Under the pieces are notes generated by a model that was given only the letters and a program-made list of their open reading frames with translations, made no database searches and was not told where the DNA came from. A stretch of DNA of 64,000 bases. Source: Paenibacillaceae bacterium. Lineage in GTDB: Bacteria; Bacillota; Clostridia; Lachnospirales; Lachnospiraceae. Both the position numbers and the translations under genes were made by a program. Positions 1 to 7,401 of the stretch are shown here, piece after piece. Numbering within the stretch: the stretch's first letter is position 1; every line of letters begins with the position of its first letter. The stretch covers positions 62,001 to 126,000 of the forward strand of contig SVDU01000003.1 of NCBI GenBank assembly GCA_015057705.1, read 5' to 3'.

Positions 1-88
1 GATGATGAAACAGCTGCCTGGAATGCTTGGCGGAGGAAAACGCCGCGGTGGCGCAGGACTCCTTGGAAAACTGAAATTACCGTTTTAA
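1..88 (+). CDS. ffh: Signal recognition particle protein Ffh, C-terminal end (partial)
   Basis: Only the last 28 codons are in the window, read in the frame starting at base 2 and ending with TAA at 86-88. The tail reads MMKQLPGMLGGGKRRGG and so on, a Met/Gly/Lys-rich end typical of the Ffh M domain, which binds SRP RNA and signal peptides. Position directly before rpsP matches the common Firmicutes order ffh-rpsP-khpA-rimM-trmD-rplS. The assignment rests on a short fragment plus synteny; the GTPase domain lies outside the window. Confidence 0.8.
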   Translation, partial: MMKQLPGMLGGGKRRGGAGLLGKLKLPF

Positions 89-172
89 TATTACTTTGAT
101 GTTAGCAAGGCAGATTCCTGCGTCGCTATATATATGTTTTACAATTTAAGATTTAAGGAGGTGAATTAGAAC

Positions 173-415
173 ATGGCAGTAAAAATGAGATTAAAAAGAA
201 TGGGTCAGAAAAAGGCTCCTTTTTATAGAATTGTAGTTGCAGATTCCAGATCTCCCAGAGATGGCAGATTCATCGAAGAAATTGGATACTATGATCCTAC
301 CACAGAACCAAGCGTAATCAAGTTTAACGAAGAGAACGCTAAAAAGTGGTTAGCAACAGGTGCTCAGCCAACTGAAGTTGTAAGCAAGCTTTTAAAGATC
401 GCCGGTATCCAGTAG
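173..415 (+). CDS. rpsP: 30S ribosomal protein S16
   Basis: An 80-residue basic protein beginning [20 protein letters not shown], the very conserved S16 start, with the [17 protein letters not shown] segment that follows in the family. S16 binds 16S rRNA and is needed for 30S assembly. A strong Shine-Dalgarno (AAGGAGGTGA, 155-164) sits 8 nt before the ATG. It is the first gene of the ribosomal/tRNA cluster after ffh, with khpA 15 nt downstream. Length and sequence are normal. Confidence 0.98.
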   Translation: MAVKMRLKRMGQKKAPFYRIVVADSRSPRDGRFIEEIGYYDPTTEPSVIKFNEENAKKWLATGAQPTEVVSKLLKIAGIQ

Positions 416-430
416 TGAGAGGTGAAGCAT

Positions 431-658
431 ATGAAGGAATTAGTAGAAGTAATTGCAAGAGCACTGGTTGATAATCCAGATCATGTTGCTGTTACGGAGA
501 CTGTAAAAGACGATGAAATCGTCCTTGAACTTACGGTAGAACCTTCCGATATGGGTAAGGTAATTGGCAAACAGGGCAGAATAGCGAAAGCCATCCGCTC
601 TGTTGTAAAAGCAGCAGCTTCCAAAGAAGATAAAAAAGTTACTGTTGAGATACAGTAA
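431..658 (+). CDS. khpA: KH-domain RNA-binding protein KhpA
   Basis: A 75-residue protein that is a single KH domain, with the RNA-binding GxxG loop (GKQG) at residues 46-49 followed by the helix RIAKAIRSVV. KhpA (YlqC) homologues pair with KhpB/Jag and bind RNA; in streptococci and other Firmicutes they affect cell elongation and division. I chose ATG 431 because GAGAGGTG lies at a normal distance, although a GTG in the same frame exists at 422. It follows rpsP closely, as is usual. Three inverted repeats lie between it and rimM. Confidence 0.93.
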   Translation: MKELVEVIARALVDNPDHVAVTETVKDDEIVLELTVEPSDMGKVIGKQGRIAKAIRSVVKAAASKEDKKVTVEIQ

Positions 659-665
659 CTTTTAA

Positions 666-700
666 AAGACCGCCGACCTGTCGGGAAGACGGTCTTCTTT
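666..700 (+). terminator. Hairpin after khpA, possible terminator or attenuator
   Basis: AAGACCG (666-672) pairs with CGGTCTT (690-696), with an inner CCGA/TCGG stem and a CTTTTGCTTT tail. The T-run is interrupted, so termination may be partial. A second small palindrome, TAAACC-AAT-GGTTTA (709-723), follows. Confidence 0.5.
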
Positions 701-744
701 TGCTTTCATAAACCAATGGTTTACGAAGCAACGTCCAGAATAAG

Positions 745-770
745 CCGGATAGTAATATCCGGTTTCTTTT
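745..770 (+). terminator. Terminator-like hairpin before rimM
   Basis: CCGGATA (745-751), loop GTAA, TATCCGG (756-762), then TTTCTTTT. This is a clean 7-bp stem with a T-tract, 20 nt upstream of the rimM start. It would limit read-through from rpsP-khpA into rimM-trmD. Confidence 0.65.
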
Positions 771-789
771 ATATGATATGGAGAGACAA

Positions 790-1299
790 ATGGATAATTT
801 ACTAAGAGTCGGAGTGATTTCTTCCACCCATGGGGTAAAGGGAGAAATAAAGGTGTTTCCAACAACGGATGATTCCACCCGTTTTAAACAGTTAAAGAAA
901 GTAATTCTCGACACAGGCCGGGAACAGATTGATTTGGAAATTGAGGGAGTAAAATTCTTTAAAAATATGGTGATCCTGAAGTTTAAGGGATATAATTCCA
1001 TTGATGAAATTGAAAAATACAAGGGTAAGGATCTTTTGATCACAAGAGATCTGGCAGTAAAACTGGGCCCTGATGAAAACTTTATTTTTGACCTCATCGG
1101 CCTTTTGGTGGTAAAAGACGATGGGGAAGAGCTGGGGACATTGACCGATGTAATTAAAACAGGAGCCAATGATGTCTATGAGGTCAAGATGACGGATGGC
1201 AGAGAGGTTTTGCTGCCTGCAATTAAAGAATGCGTTCTGAATGTGGATCTGGAGAAGAAAGTTGTAACAGTTCATATGATGGACGGGCTTCTGGACTAA
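790..1299 (+). CDS. rimM: Ribosome maturation factor RimM
   Basis: A 169-residue protein with the N-terminal RimM beta-barrel ([20 protein letters not shown] near residues 4-23) and a C-terminal PRC-barrel region from about residue 95. RimM binds S19 and helps mature the 30S head. An ATG at 778 is in frame but has no ribosome binding site; GGAGAG at 780-785 fits ATG 790 better. It lies between two terminator-like hairpins and trmD, the standard neighbour. Confidence 0.95.
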   Translation: MDNLLRVGVISSTHGVKGEIKVFPTTDDSTRFKQLKKVILDTGREQIDLEIEGVKFFKNMVILKFKGYNSIDEIEKYKGKDLLITRDLAVKLGPDENFIFDLIGLLVVKDDGEELGTLTDVIKTGANDVYEVKMTDGREVLLPAIKECVLNVDLEKKVVTVHMMDGLLD

Positions 1300-1320
1300 G
1301 GATAGGGGTAGAAATAAAGA

Positions 1321-2067
1321 ATGAATTATCATATATTGACGCTTTTTCCTGATATGGTCTTAAACGGTCTGAATACCAGCATTATCGGCAGAGCTGCAGA
1401 AAAAGGTCTGTTATCCATAGAAGCAATTGACATCAGAGACTATTCCACAGATAAGCACCACAGTGTGGATGATTATCCGTATGGAGGCGGCGCCGGAATG
1501 GTGATGCAGCCCATGCCCATATGCGAAGCTTACGACGATCTGTGTAATAAGATTGGCAAAAAGCCCCGTGTGATTTACATGACCCCCCAGGGAACTGTGT
1601 TTAATCAGACCATCGCAGGGGAACTGGCCAAAGAAGAGGATCTGGTTTTTCTGTGCGGTCACTATGAGGGGATTGATGAGAGGGCTTTGAATCTTGTTGC
1701 AACGGACTTCCTTTCCATCGGTGATTATGTGCTGACTGGCGGGGAACTTCCTGCCATGGTGATGATTGACTGCATCTCCCGTTTAATACCAGGCGTATTA
1801 AAGAATGAGACATCTGCCGAATTCGAATCCTTTCATGACAATCTGCTTGAGTATCCCCAGTATACCAGACCGGAGGAGTACAGAGGATTAAAGGTTCCGG
1901 AGGTTTTGTTATCCGGACACCATAAAAATATTGACATCTGGAGACGGGAGCAATCCATTAAGCGGACTCTGGAGCGGAGACCGGATCTTTTAAAAGAAGC
2001 AGTACTGTCAAAAAAAGAAGTTGAATTTTTAAATAAGCTTGTAAAAGAGCAGGAAAACTGGGAATAA
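1321..2067 (+). CDS. trmD: tRNA (guanine-37-N1)-methyltransferase TrmD
   Basis: A 248-residue SPOUT methyltransferase that makes m1G37 in tRNAs reading CNN and related codons, preventing +1 frameshifts. The AdoMet-binding trefoil knot is visible as GHYEGIDERALN followed by DFLSIGDYVLTGGELPAM (about residues 113-145). Length matches the family. The Shine-Dalgarno is weak (GGGGTAG about 10 nt before the ATG), so translation may depend partly on coupling to rimM, which ends 21 nt upstream. Confidence 0.97.
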   Translation: MNYHILTLFPDMVLNGLNTSIIGRAAEKGLLSIEAIDIRDYSTDKHHSVDDYPYGGGAGMVMQPMPICEAYDDLCNKIGKKPRVIYMTPQGTVFNQTIAGELAKEEDLVFLCGHYEGIDERALNLVATDFLSIGDYVLTGGELPAMVMIDCISRLIPGVLKNETSAEFESFHDNLLEYPQYTRPEEYRGLKVPEVLLSGHHKNIDIWRREQSIKRTLERRPDLLKEAVLSKKEVEFLNKLVKEQENWE

Positions 2068-2083
2068 TAATAATTAAAAAAGG

Positions 2084-2112
2084 TTGCATTCGACAATCCT
2101 TTATGTTAAAAT
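2084..2112 (+). promoter_or_regulatory. Sigma-A promoter for rplS
   Basis: TTGCAT (2084-2089), 17-nt spacer, TAAAAT (2107-2112), with an extended -10 TG at 2104-2105. It lies just after trmD, so rplS can be transcribed independently of the upstream operon. Confidence 0.7.
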
Positions 2113-2206
2113 ACAAAATGTTGTGATGAAAAGGCGATGGTCCTCTGTTACGGATTCCAGTATGAAGTATTAAGAACATCAAATAAAAATCAAGGAGGTT
2201 CACACA
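2113..2206 (+). promoter_or_regulatory. rplS 5' leader, candidate L19 autoregulatory leader
   Basis: About 90 nt separate the predicted promoter from the rplS start. The leader holds a bulged hairpin, TGGTCC pairing with GGA-TT-CCA around 2139-2163, then an A-rich stretch and AAGGAGG. An L19 leader RNA class is known upstream of rplS in low-GC Gram-positives; I infer a relation from position only and have not matched a consensus structure. Confidence 0.35.
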
Positions 2207-2554
2207 ATGAACGAAATTATTAAGAATATTGAAGCAGCTCAGTTAAAGCAGACCGTACCGGTTTTCCACGTTGGTGATACTGTAAAAGTATACAACAAGA
2301 TCAAAGAGGGAACCCGCGAAAGAATCCAGATTTTCGAAGGAACCGTTATCAAGAGACAGAATGGCGGAGCCAGAGAAACCTTTACTGTAAGAAAGAATTC
2401 TAACGGTATCGGCGTAGAGAAAACCTGGCCATTACATTCCCCTTCCGTAGACAACGTTGAAGTTGTAAGAAAGGGTAAAGTAAGAAGAGCAAAACTGAAT
2501 TACTTAAGAGACAGAGTTGGTAAGGCTGCTAAGGTCAAAGAACTGGTTAAATAA
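2207..2554 (+). CDS. rplS: 50S ribosomal protein L19
   Basis: A 115-residue protein with the L19 signature [20 protein letters not shown] near residues 24-43 and the basic C-terminus [21 protein letters not shown]19 sits at the 30S-50S interface. AAGGAGG lies 9 nt before the ATG. The gene has its own promoter and leader upstream and a strong terminator downstream, making it a monocistronic unit inside the cluster. Confidence 0.98.
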   Translation: MNEIIKNIEAAQLKQTVPVFHVGDTVKVYNKIKEGTRERIQIFEGTVIKRQNGGARETFTVRKNSNGIGVEKTWPLHSPSVDNVEVVRKGKVRRAKLNYLRDRVGKAAKVKELVK

Positions 2555-2570
2555 TTCCGGAACATTTGAG

Positions 2571-2600
2571 AGGGACAATGTAAATTGTCCCTTTCTTTAG
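2571..2600 (+). terminator. Rho-independent terminator of rplS
   Basis: AGGGACAAT (2571-2579), GTAA loop, ATTGTCCCT (2584-2592), followed by TTCTTT. A perfect 9-bp stem with a tetraloop. Confidence 0.88.
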
Positions 2601-2616
2601 TAGGTGGGGTATCATA

Positions 2617-3168
2617 ATGGATTTTTATCATAGTGAAGATAATAACAGGCTCCGCCATTTTGTCAACTGGATAGTTGACATCGTTGTAGTGATTGCATTT
2701 GCATTGTTTCTGGTCTATGCTTATGGAACTCAGATCGTTGTTGCGGGACATTCTATGATCCCTCTTTTTGCGTCCGGCGATGTTGTTTTAATGGATCGCC
2801 TGTCCTATGATTTCGGGAAGCCGGACCGGTTTGATGTAGTTGTGTTTCAAAGAGAAGACCAGAAGATGAATGTAAAGCGTATCGTTGGACTGCCTGGAGA
2901 AACGGTGCAGATTAAAAACGATGAGATCTATATCAATGGCGAAAAGTTAGAAGAACCGGCAGGACTTGGCCGTATATCCCTGGCAGGGCTGGCTGAAAAG
3001 CCAATGAAGCTGGGGGAAGAGGAATATTTTTTATTAGGAGATAACCGGGACAGCAGTGAAGACAGTCGTTTTTCCAATATCGGGAATGTAAGCGGCAGTC
3101 AGATCAAAGGGAAAATATGGTTACGTATGCTGCCCCTTGTAAAGTTGGAATTAATTCGTTCGAAATAG
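2617..3168 (+). CDS. lepB: Signal peptidase I
   Basis: A 183-residue S26-family membrane protease that removes signal peptides from exported proteins. One membrane segment (about residues 16-37) anchors it. The catalytic serine is in GHSM (Ser46) and the general-base lysine is Lys87 in VKRIVGLPGE; the GDNRDSSEDSR box near residues 143-153 completes the family signature. It follows the rplS terminator and precedes rbgA by 9 nt, the usual Firmicutes order. Confidence 0.96.
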   Translation: MDFYHSEDNNRLRHFVNWIVDIVVVIAFALFLVYAYGTQIVVAGHSMIPLFASGDVVLMDRLSYDFGKPDRFDVVVFQREDQKMNVKRIVGLPGETVQIKNDEIYINGEKLEEPAGLGRISLAGLAEKPMKLGEEEYFLLGDNRDSSEDSRFSNIGNVSGSQIKGKIWLRMLPLVKLELIRSK

Positions 3169-3177
3169 AGGAATGTT

Positions 3178-4023
3178 ATGAATATACAATGGTATCCAGG
3201 TCATATGACCAAAGCCAAAAGGGCAATGAAAGAAGATATCAAATTAATTGATTTGATTATCGAACTGGTAGATGCAAGAGTGCCTTTAAGCAGCCGGAAT
3301 CCGGATATTGATGATCTGGGTGCGGGAAAAGCCCGTCTGGTACTACTGAATAAATCGGATCTTGCAGATGAACGGTGTAACAATGCATGGTCGTCTTATT
3401 TTGAAGAAAAAGGCTGCCATGTTGTAAAAGTGAATTCAAAAAGCGGTGCAGGCTTAAAATCAATCAATGGTGTTGTTTTGGAAGCCTGTAAGGAAAAGAT
3501 TGAACGGGACCGAAGAAGGGGTATTTTAAACCGACCGGTACGTGCCATGGTAGTGGGAATCCCCAATGTGGGAAAATCAACATTTATCAATTCCTTTGCC
3601 GGTAAGGCCTGCGCAAAAACAGGGAATAAACCAGGTGTTACAAAGGGAAATCAATGGATCCGCCTGAACAAAAGCCTTGAACTTCTGGATACACCCGGAA
3701 TCTTGTGGCCAAGATTTGAAGATCAGCAAGTGGGAATTCGCCTTGCTCTCATTGGTTCCATCAATGATGAGATCTTAAATAAAGAAGAGCTTGCCATGGA
3801 ACTGATCCGTTTTTTAAAGAATTCCTATCCACAGGTATTGGCGGAGCGTTATGCCCTTTCTGCGGAAGATCCTCTGGAGGGCCTGATGCAGATCGCCAGA
3901 GCCAGAGCTTGTCTTGCAAGAGGCGGAGAGCTGGATTTAAACCGGGCATCCAATCTTCTGATTGAGGATTTCAGAAGCGGTAAATTAGGACGTCTCACTC
4001 TTGAGACTCCGCAGCAATCATAA
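3178..4023 (+). CDS. rbgA: Ribosome biogenesis GTPase RbgA (YlqF)
   Basis: A 281-residue circularly permuted GTPase needed for late 50S assembly. The permuted motif order is visible: G4 NKSD at residues 58-61 comes before G1 GIPNVGKST at 127-135 and G3 DTPG near 168. The N-terminal WYPGHMTKAKR is characteristic of the family. It sits between lepB and rnhB as in Bacillus subtilis. The weak GAGG just before the ATG, close to the lepB stop, suggests translational coupling. Confidence 0.96.
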   Translation: MNIQWYPGHMTKAKRAMKEDIKLIDLIIELVDARVPLSSRNPDIDDLGAGKARLVLLNKSDLADERCNNAWSSYFEEKGCHVVKVNSKSGAGLKSINGVVLEACKEKIERDRRRGILNRPVRAMVVGIPNVGKSTFINSFAGKACAKTGNKPGVTKGNQWIRLNKSLELLDTPGILWPRFEDQQVGIRLALIGSINDEILNKEELAMELIRFLKNSYPQVLAERYALSAEDPLEGLMQIARARACLARGGELDLNRASNLLIEDFRSGKLGRLTLETPQQS

Positions 4024-4033
4024 GAATACATCA

Positions 4034-4072
4034 ATGGGCCGGCTCGTTTTTCAGAGCAGGTCCATGTTTTTA
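4034..4072 (+). terminator. Terminator between rbgA and rnhB
   Basis: ATGGGCCGGCTC (4034-4045) pairs with GAGCAGGTCCAT (4054-4065) with one mismatch and one G-U, loop GTTTTTCA, followed by GTTTTTAA. Confidence 0.72.
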
Positions 4073-4095
4073 ATGAAATCACTGGAGAGAAAAAG

Positions 4096-4752
4096 ATGAG
4101 AAAATTAACGGAAGAGAAACGGTTAGAAGAGCTGAAACGATTGGAAGTGATGAAGGAATTTGAACGGGAATATGAGGCTCATGTACTGGTATGTGGAATT
4201 GACGAAGCCGGAAGGGGACCTTTAGCCGGACCTGTGGTTGCAGGAGCAGTTATATTGCCCAGAGATTGTGAAATCCTTTTTTTAAACGATTCAAAAAAGC
4301 TGTCTGAAAAACGCAGGGAGGCTTTGTTTGAAGAGATACAGGAAAAAGCACTGGCAATCGGGATTGGTGTGGCAGGCCCGGATAGGATTGATGAGATTAA
4401 TATTTTGCAGGCAACGTATGAAGCTATGAGAACAGCAGTATCCAAACTGGGAATGCTTCCAGAGGTTTTGTTAAATGATGCGGTTACCATTCCAGGTCTT
4501 ACCATTTCCCAGATTCCCATTGTAAAAGGCGATAGAAAAAGCGTGTCAATCGCAGCTGCCAGTATTATGGCAAAAGTAACCAGAGATCATATGATGGAAG
4601 AGTATGATAAACTATTCCCCCAGTATGGTTTTGCAAAGCATAAGGGATATGGAACAGGAGCCCATATCGCGGCACTGAAGGAGTTTGGCCCCTGCCCCAT
4701 ACACAGACGGAGTTTTATTAAGAATTTCGTGTCTGGGGAGAAGAGTGAATAA
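4096..4752 (+). CDS. rnhB: Ribonuclease HII
   Basis: A 218-residue enzyme that cuts the RNA strand of RNA-DNA hybrids and initiates removal of misincorporated ribonucleotides. The signature GIDEAGRGPLAGPVV places the catalytic Asp36-Glu37 pair; a further Asp is in VLLNDAVTIP (about residue 132) and another in KVTRDHMM (about 163). The N-terminal 30 residues are a charged helix ahead of the catalytic core. GGAGAG precedes the ATG. The gene overlaps yraN by 8 nt. Confidence 0.96.
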   Translation: MRKLTEEKRLEELKRLEVMKEFEREYEAHVLVCGIDEAGRGPLAGPVVAGAVILPRDCEILFLNDSKKLSEKRREALFEEIQEKALAIGIGVAGPDRIDEINILQATYEAMRTAVSKLGMLPEVLLNDAVTIPGLTISQIPIVKGDRKSVSIAAASIMAKVTRDHMMEEYDKLFPQYGFAKHKGYGTGAHIAALKEFGPCPIHRRSFIKNFVSGEKSE

Positions 4753-5086
4753 GAGAGAGACCGGATCCAGGTTTGAAGAGATCGCTGCAGATTATTTACA
4801 GCATGCCGGCTATGAGATTCTGGAACGGAATTACCGGGATCGGTCAGGAGAAATCGACATAATAGCGAAAGATGGAAGCTATTATGTTTTTGTAGAGGTG
4901 AAATACCGGGAAAATGCAAACATGGGAGACCCTGCCGAAGCGGTGGATGCCAGAAAGCAGCTGAAAATCAGGAACACTGCTAGACGGTATTTATACAGGA
5001 ACCGGTTAGGGGAATCTGTTCCTTGCAGATTTGATGTAGTGGCCATCTTAGGTCAGGAAATCCGATTGATTTCGGATGCATTTTAA
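4745..5086 (+). CDS. YraN/UPF0102 family nuclease-like protein
   Basis: A 113-residue protein of the UPF0102 family, which has a PD-(D/E)XK nuclease fold and no firmly established role. The core is visible as RNYRDRSGEIDIIA followed by YYVFVEVKYR, giving the E-x-D and E-x-K residues. GTG 4745 is the best start: GGGGAG lies 4 nt ahead, the protein then begins VNKRETGSRFEEIAADYL as in homologues, and the overlap with rnhB supports coupling. A longer frame from 4685 would lie inside rnhB. rnhB-yraN adjacency is common. Confidence 0.9.
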   Translation: MNKRETGSRFEEIAADYLQHAGYEILERNYRDRSGEIDIIAKDGSYYVFVEVKYRENANMGDPAEAVDARKQLKIRNTARRYLYRNRLGESVPCRFDVVAILGQEIRLISDAF

Positions 5087-5100
5087 AGGGAGGTGCTGGA

Positions 5101-5955
5101 ATGAGAGTTATATGGACGCGTAAAAATATAAAGCCGGGAATGAATTATACAGAGTCAGATCCGGTGCCTTATTTATCCTTTCCGATGTTGGAAAAGACAG
5201 GAATGGTTACCCATGGATTTTCTACAAAACTTGGGGGAGTCAGTCAGGGCAAATTTGCAGCCCTTAATTTTACATTTACAAGAGGAGATAATCCGGATCA
5301 CGTAATGGAGAATTACAGGAGAATGGCTGCTGTACTTGGAGTGGATGAAAAACGTATGGTTTTGTCTTATCAGACTCATACCACCAATGTCCGCCTTGTT
5401 ACGGAGGAGGATGCAGGCAAGGGAATCGTAAAAGAAAGAGATTATAAAGATATAGACGGACTGATTACCAATGTCCCGGGCATTACTCTGGTCACTTTTT
5501 TTGCAGACTGTGTTCCGTTATATTTCCTGGATCCTGTACACAAAGCCATCGGGCTCAGCCATTCGGGCTGGAGAGGTACTGTAAGCCGTATGGGAGCAGT
5601 GACGATTGATAAAATGAAGGAAGCTTATGGAACCAGAGCGGACGATTTACTTGTCTGTATTGGCCCCAGTATCTGCGGGGACTGTTATGAGGTGGGGGAA
5701 GAGGTTGCCCTGGAATTTAAAAAGGCATTTGCAAACGAGAACTGGAATCAGATTCTTCGAAAAAAAGACAATGGCAAGTTCATGCTGGATTTGTGGAAGG
5801 CCAATGAGATCCTGTTAAAAGAGGCCGGAGTGAAACCGGAAAACATACAGACAACCGATATCTGCACCCACTGCAATTCAGATTATCTGTTTTCTCACCG
5901 TACCTGTGGAAATGAAAGAGGCAATCTGGCAGCATTCCTGAGTTTAAAAGAATAG
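5101..5955 (+). CDS. pgeF: Peptidoglycan editing factor PgeF (laccase-domain, YfiH family)
   Basis: A 284-residue protein of the YfiH/multi-copper polyphenol oxidase family. In E. coli PgeF clears mis-incorporated L-Ser from peptidoglycan precursors, and homologues have adenosine-processing activity. Metal-site motifs are visible: HSGWRGTVSRMG (about residues 158-169), CIGPSICGDCYEVG (about 183-196) and CTHCNSDYLFSHR near the C-terminus. GGGAGGTG precedes ATG 5101. It ends the upstream cluster against a bidirectional terminator shared with convergent prs. The exact in vivo substrate here is unknown. Confidence 0.88.
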   Translation: MRVIWTRKNIKPGMNYTESDPVPYLSFPMLEKTGMVTHGFSTKLGGVSQGKFAALNFTFTRGDNPDHVMENYRRMAAVLGVDEKRMVLSYQTHTTNVRLVTEEDAGKGIVKERDYKDIDGLITNVPGITLVTFFADCVPLYFLDPVHKAIGLSHSGWRGTVSRMGAVTIDKMKEAYGTRADDLLVCIGPSICGDCYEVGEEVALEFKKAFANENWNQILRKKDNGKFMLDLWKANEILLKEAGVKPENIQTTDICTHCNSDYLFSHRTCGNERGNLAAFLSLKE

Positions 5956-5963
5956 AGATATAA

Positions 5964-5997
5964 AAATCCGGAAGAACATTAGGATTCTTCCGGATTT
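5964..5997. terminator. Bidirectional terminator between pgeF and prs
   Basis: AAATCCGGAAGAA (5964-5976) pairs perfectly with TTCTTCCGGATTT (5985-5997), with an 8-nt loop. The 13-bp stem has A/T flanks on both sides and sits between convergent genes. Confidence 0.88.
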
Positions 5998-6018
5998 CTA
6001 TTCCATAAAACAACTGGC

Positions 6019-7197
6019 TTATGCTTTGTATTTTTTCAGCAGCTGCTGAATCTTATCCGTTGAGGATAATGCGGTACTAATAGATACATCGTGGTTTAAG
6101 GAATTTACAATTGCGGCGATATACTTGCTGATGTCGGCTTCAACATACCACTCTCTGTTAAACAGCTCATTGGGACGGTAATTTAAGTTTGTGGTCACAA
6201 CTCTGTCGATGTATCCTTTTCTGTAAAAGTCATCAAACTTATCAAGACCATTGGTAAACAGGCCGAAGGTGCAGCATACAATGACCTTGTCTGCTTTGCG
6301 CTCTTTTAATTCCCTGGCGGTATCTAACATGCTTTCTCCCGATGAAATCATATCATCTACGATCAGCACTGTTTTTCCTTCTACGGAAGCACCAAGGAAC
6401 TCATGGGCTACGATGGGATTGCGTCCGCCTACAATCTTGGAATAATCTCTTCGTTTGTAGAACATACCCATATCCACGCTTAAGTTGTTGGCAAGGTATA
6501 CGGCACGGTCCATGGCACCTTCATCAGGACTGATAACCATCATGTGTTCTTTGTCAATCTTTAAATCAGGATATTGTCTTAAAACTGCTTTCGTAAACTG
6601 GTAGGTCGGCATGAAATTGTCAAAGCCGCTTAAAGGGATGGCATTCTGCACTCTGGGGTCATGGGCATCAAAAGTAATAATATTGCTTACTCCCATATTC
6701 ACCAGTTCTTCTAATGCCATTGCGCAGTCAAGGGATTCCCGCTTCGTTCTCTTGTGCTGGCGGCTTTCATATAGAAATGGCATAATTACGTTTACCCTGT
6801 GGGCTGTTGCTGCGCATGCACCGAGAATACGCTTTAAATCCTGAAAATGATCATCAGGAGACATGTGGTTTGTATATCCGTTCACTGTATAGGATATGCT
6901 GTAATTAGTAACATCTACCATCGCGAAAACATCAGTACCCCGGACGGATTCCTTGACGATTCCTTTCGCTTCGCCGCTTCCAAAGCGAGGACACTCGCAG
7001 CTTAGAAGATATGAGTCGATATCGTAACCGCGGTAATGAAGATCTGCCTCACGGCGCTTTAATTCCTCGATATCGTTTCTGCGAAAACCGACAATATGGT
7101 CATTTACCTTTCTGGCCAGTTCCCCGCAGCTTTCCAGCGCTGCGATCTTTAGGGGAGCAACAGGTAGCTGGTCGTTAAATACATAATCATTTGCCAT
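6019..7197 (-). CDS. prs: Ribose-phosphate pyrophosphokinase (PRPP synthetase), atypical long form
   Basis: A 392-residue protein of the PRPP synthetase/phosphoribosyltransferase fold, predicted to make PRPP from ribose 5-phosphate and ATP. The PRPP loop reads VLIVDDMISSGES (about residues 275-287), and MPFLYESRQHKRTKRES (about 140-156) occupies the position of the flexible ATP loop. Classical enzymes are about 310-320 residues with an RQDRK loop and DDMIDTAGT, so this is a divergent, longer form with extra N- and C-terminal sequence. GGAGGA precedes the ATG. It is the only minus-strand gene in the window and has its own promoter. Confidence 0.85.
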   Translation of the reverse strand: MANDYVFNDQLPVAPLKIAALESCGELARKVNDHIVGFRRNDIEELKRREADLHYRGYDIDSYLLSCECPRFGSGEAKGIVKESVRGTDVFAMVDVTNYSISYTVNGYTNHMSPDDHFQDLKRILGACAATAHRVNVIMPFLYESRQHKRTKRESLDCAMALEELVNMGVSNIITFDAHDPRVQNAIPLSGFDNFMPTYQFTKAVLRQYPDLKIDKEHMMVISPDEGAMDRAVYLANNLSVDMGMFYKRRDYSKIVGGRNPIVAHEFLGASVEGKTVLIVDDMISSGESMLDTARELKERKADKVIVCCTFGLFTNGLDKFDDFYRKGYIDRVVTTNLNYRPNELFNREWYVEADISKYIAAIVNSLNHDVSISTALSSTDKIQQLLKKYKA

Positions 7198-7266
7198 GAC
7201 AAAGATTCCTCCATAATAAATGAACAGCCAGTCGTAAGACTGCCTGTTTTTATAATCTTACATCTT

Positions 7267-7296
7267 TTTATACCATTGAATGACAGAATGCGTCAA
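7267..7296 (-). promoter_or_regulatory. Sigma-A promoter for prs
   Basis: On the minus strand: TTGACG (7296-7291), 18-nt spacer, TATAAA (7272-7267), with TGG just before the -10. The transcript leader of roughly 60 nt includes a short hairpin at 7224-7247 (CAGTC-GTAA-GACTG core). Confidence 0.75.
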
Positions 7297-7339
7297 TAGT
7301 CTTTCCAGTATTTCAGTGAAAAAAACAAAAAACGCTTCC

Positions 7340-7368
7340 TTTACAAAGAGTAACAATCTTGCTATGAT
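7340..7368 (+). promoter_or_regulatory. Sigma-A promoter for the DUF512-der-plsY-gpsA operon
   Basis: TTTACA (7340-7345), 17-nt spacer, TATGAT (7363-7368), with TGC directly before the -10. It starts a tightly packed four-gene operon. Confidence 0.78.
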
Positions 7369-7401
7369 ATAAAAGATAGCTGCAGAAAGGTAAATATAGA
7401 A

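Noticed and set aside
639-1332. Long minus-strand frames opposite rimM
   Set aside because: They lie antisense to a clear rimM gene, have no ribosome binding site and no recognisable domain.
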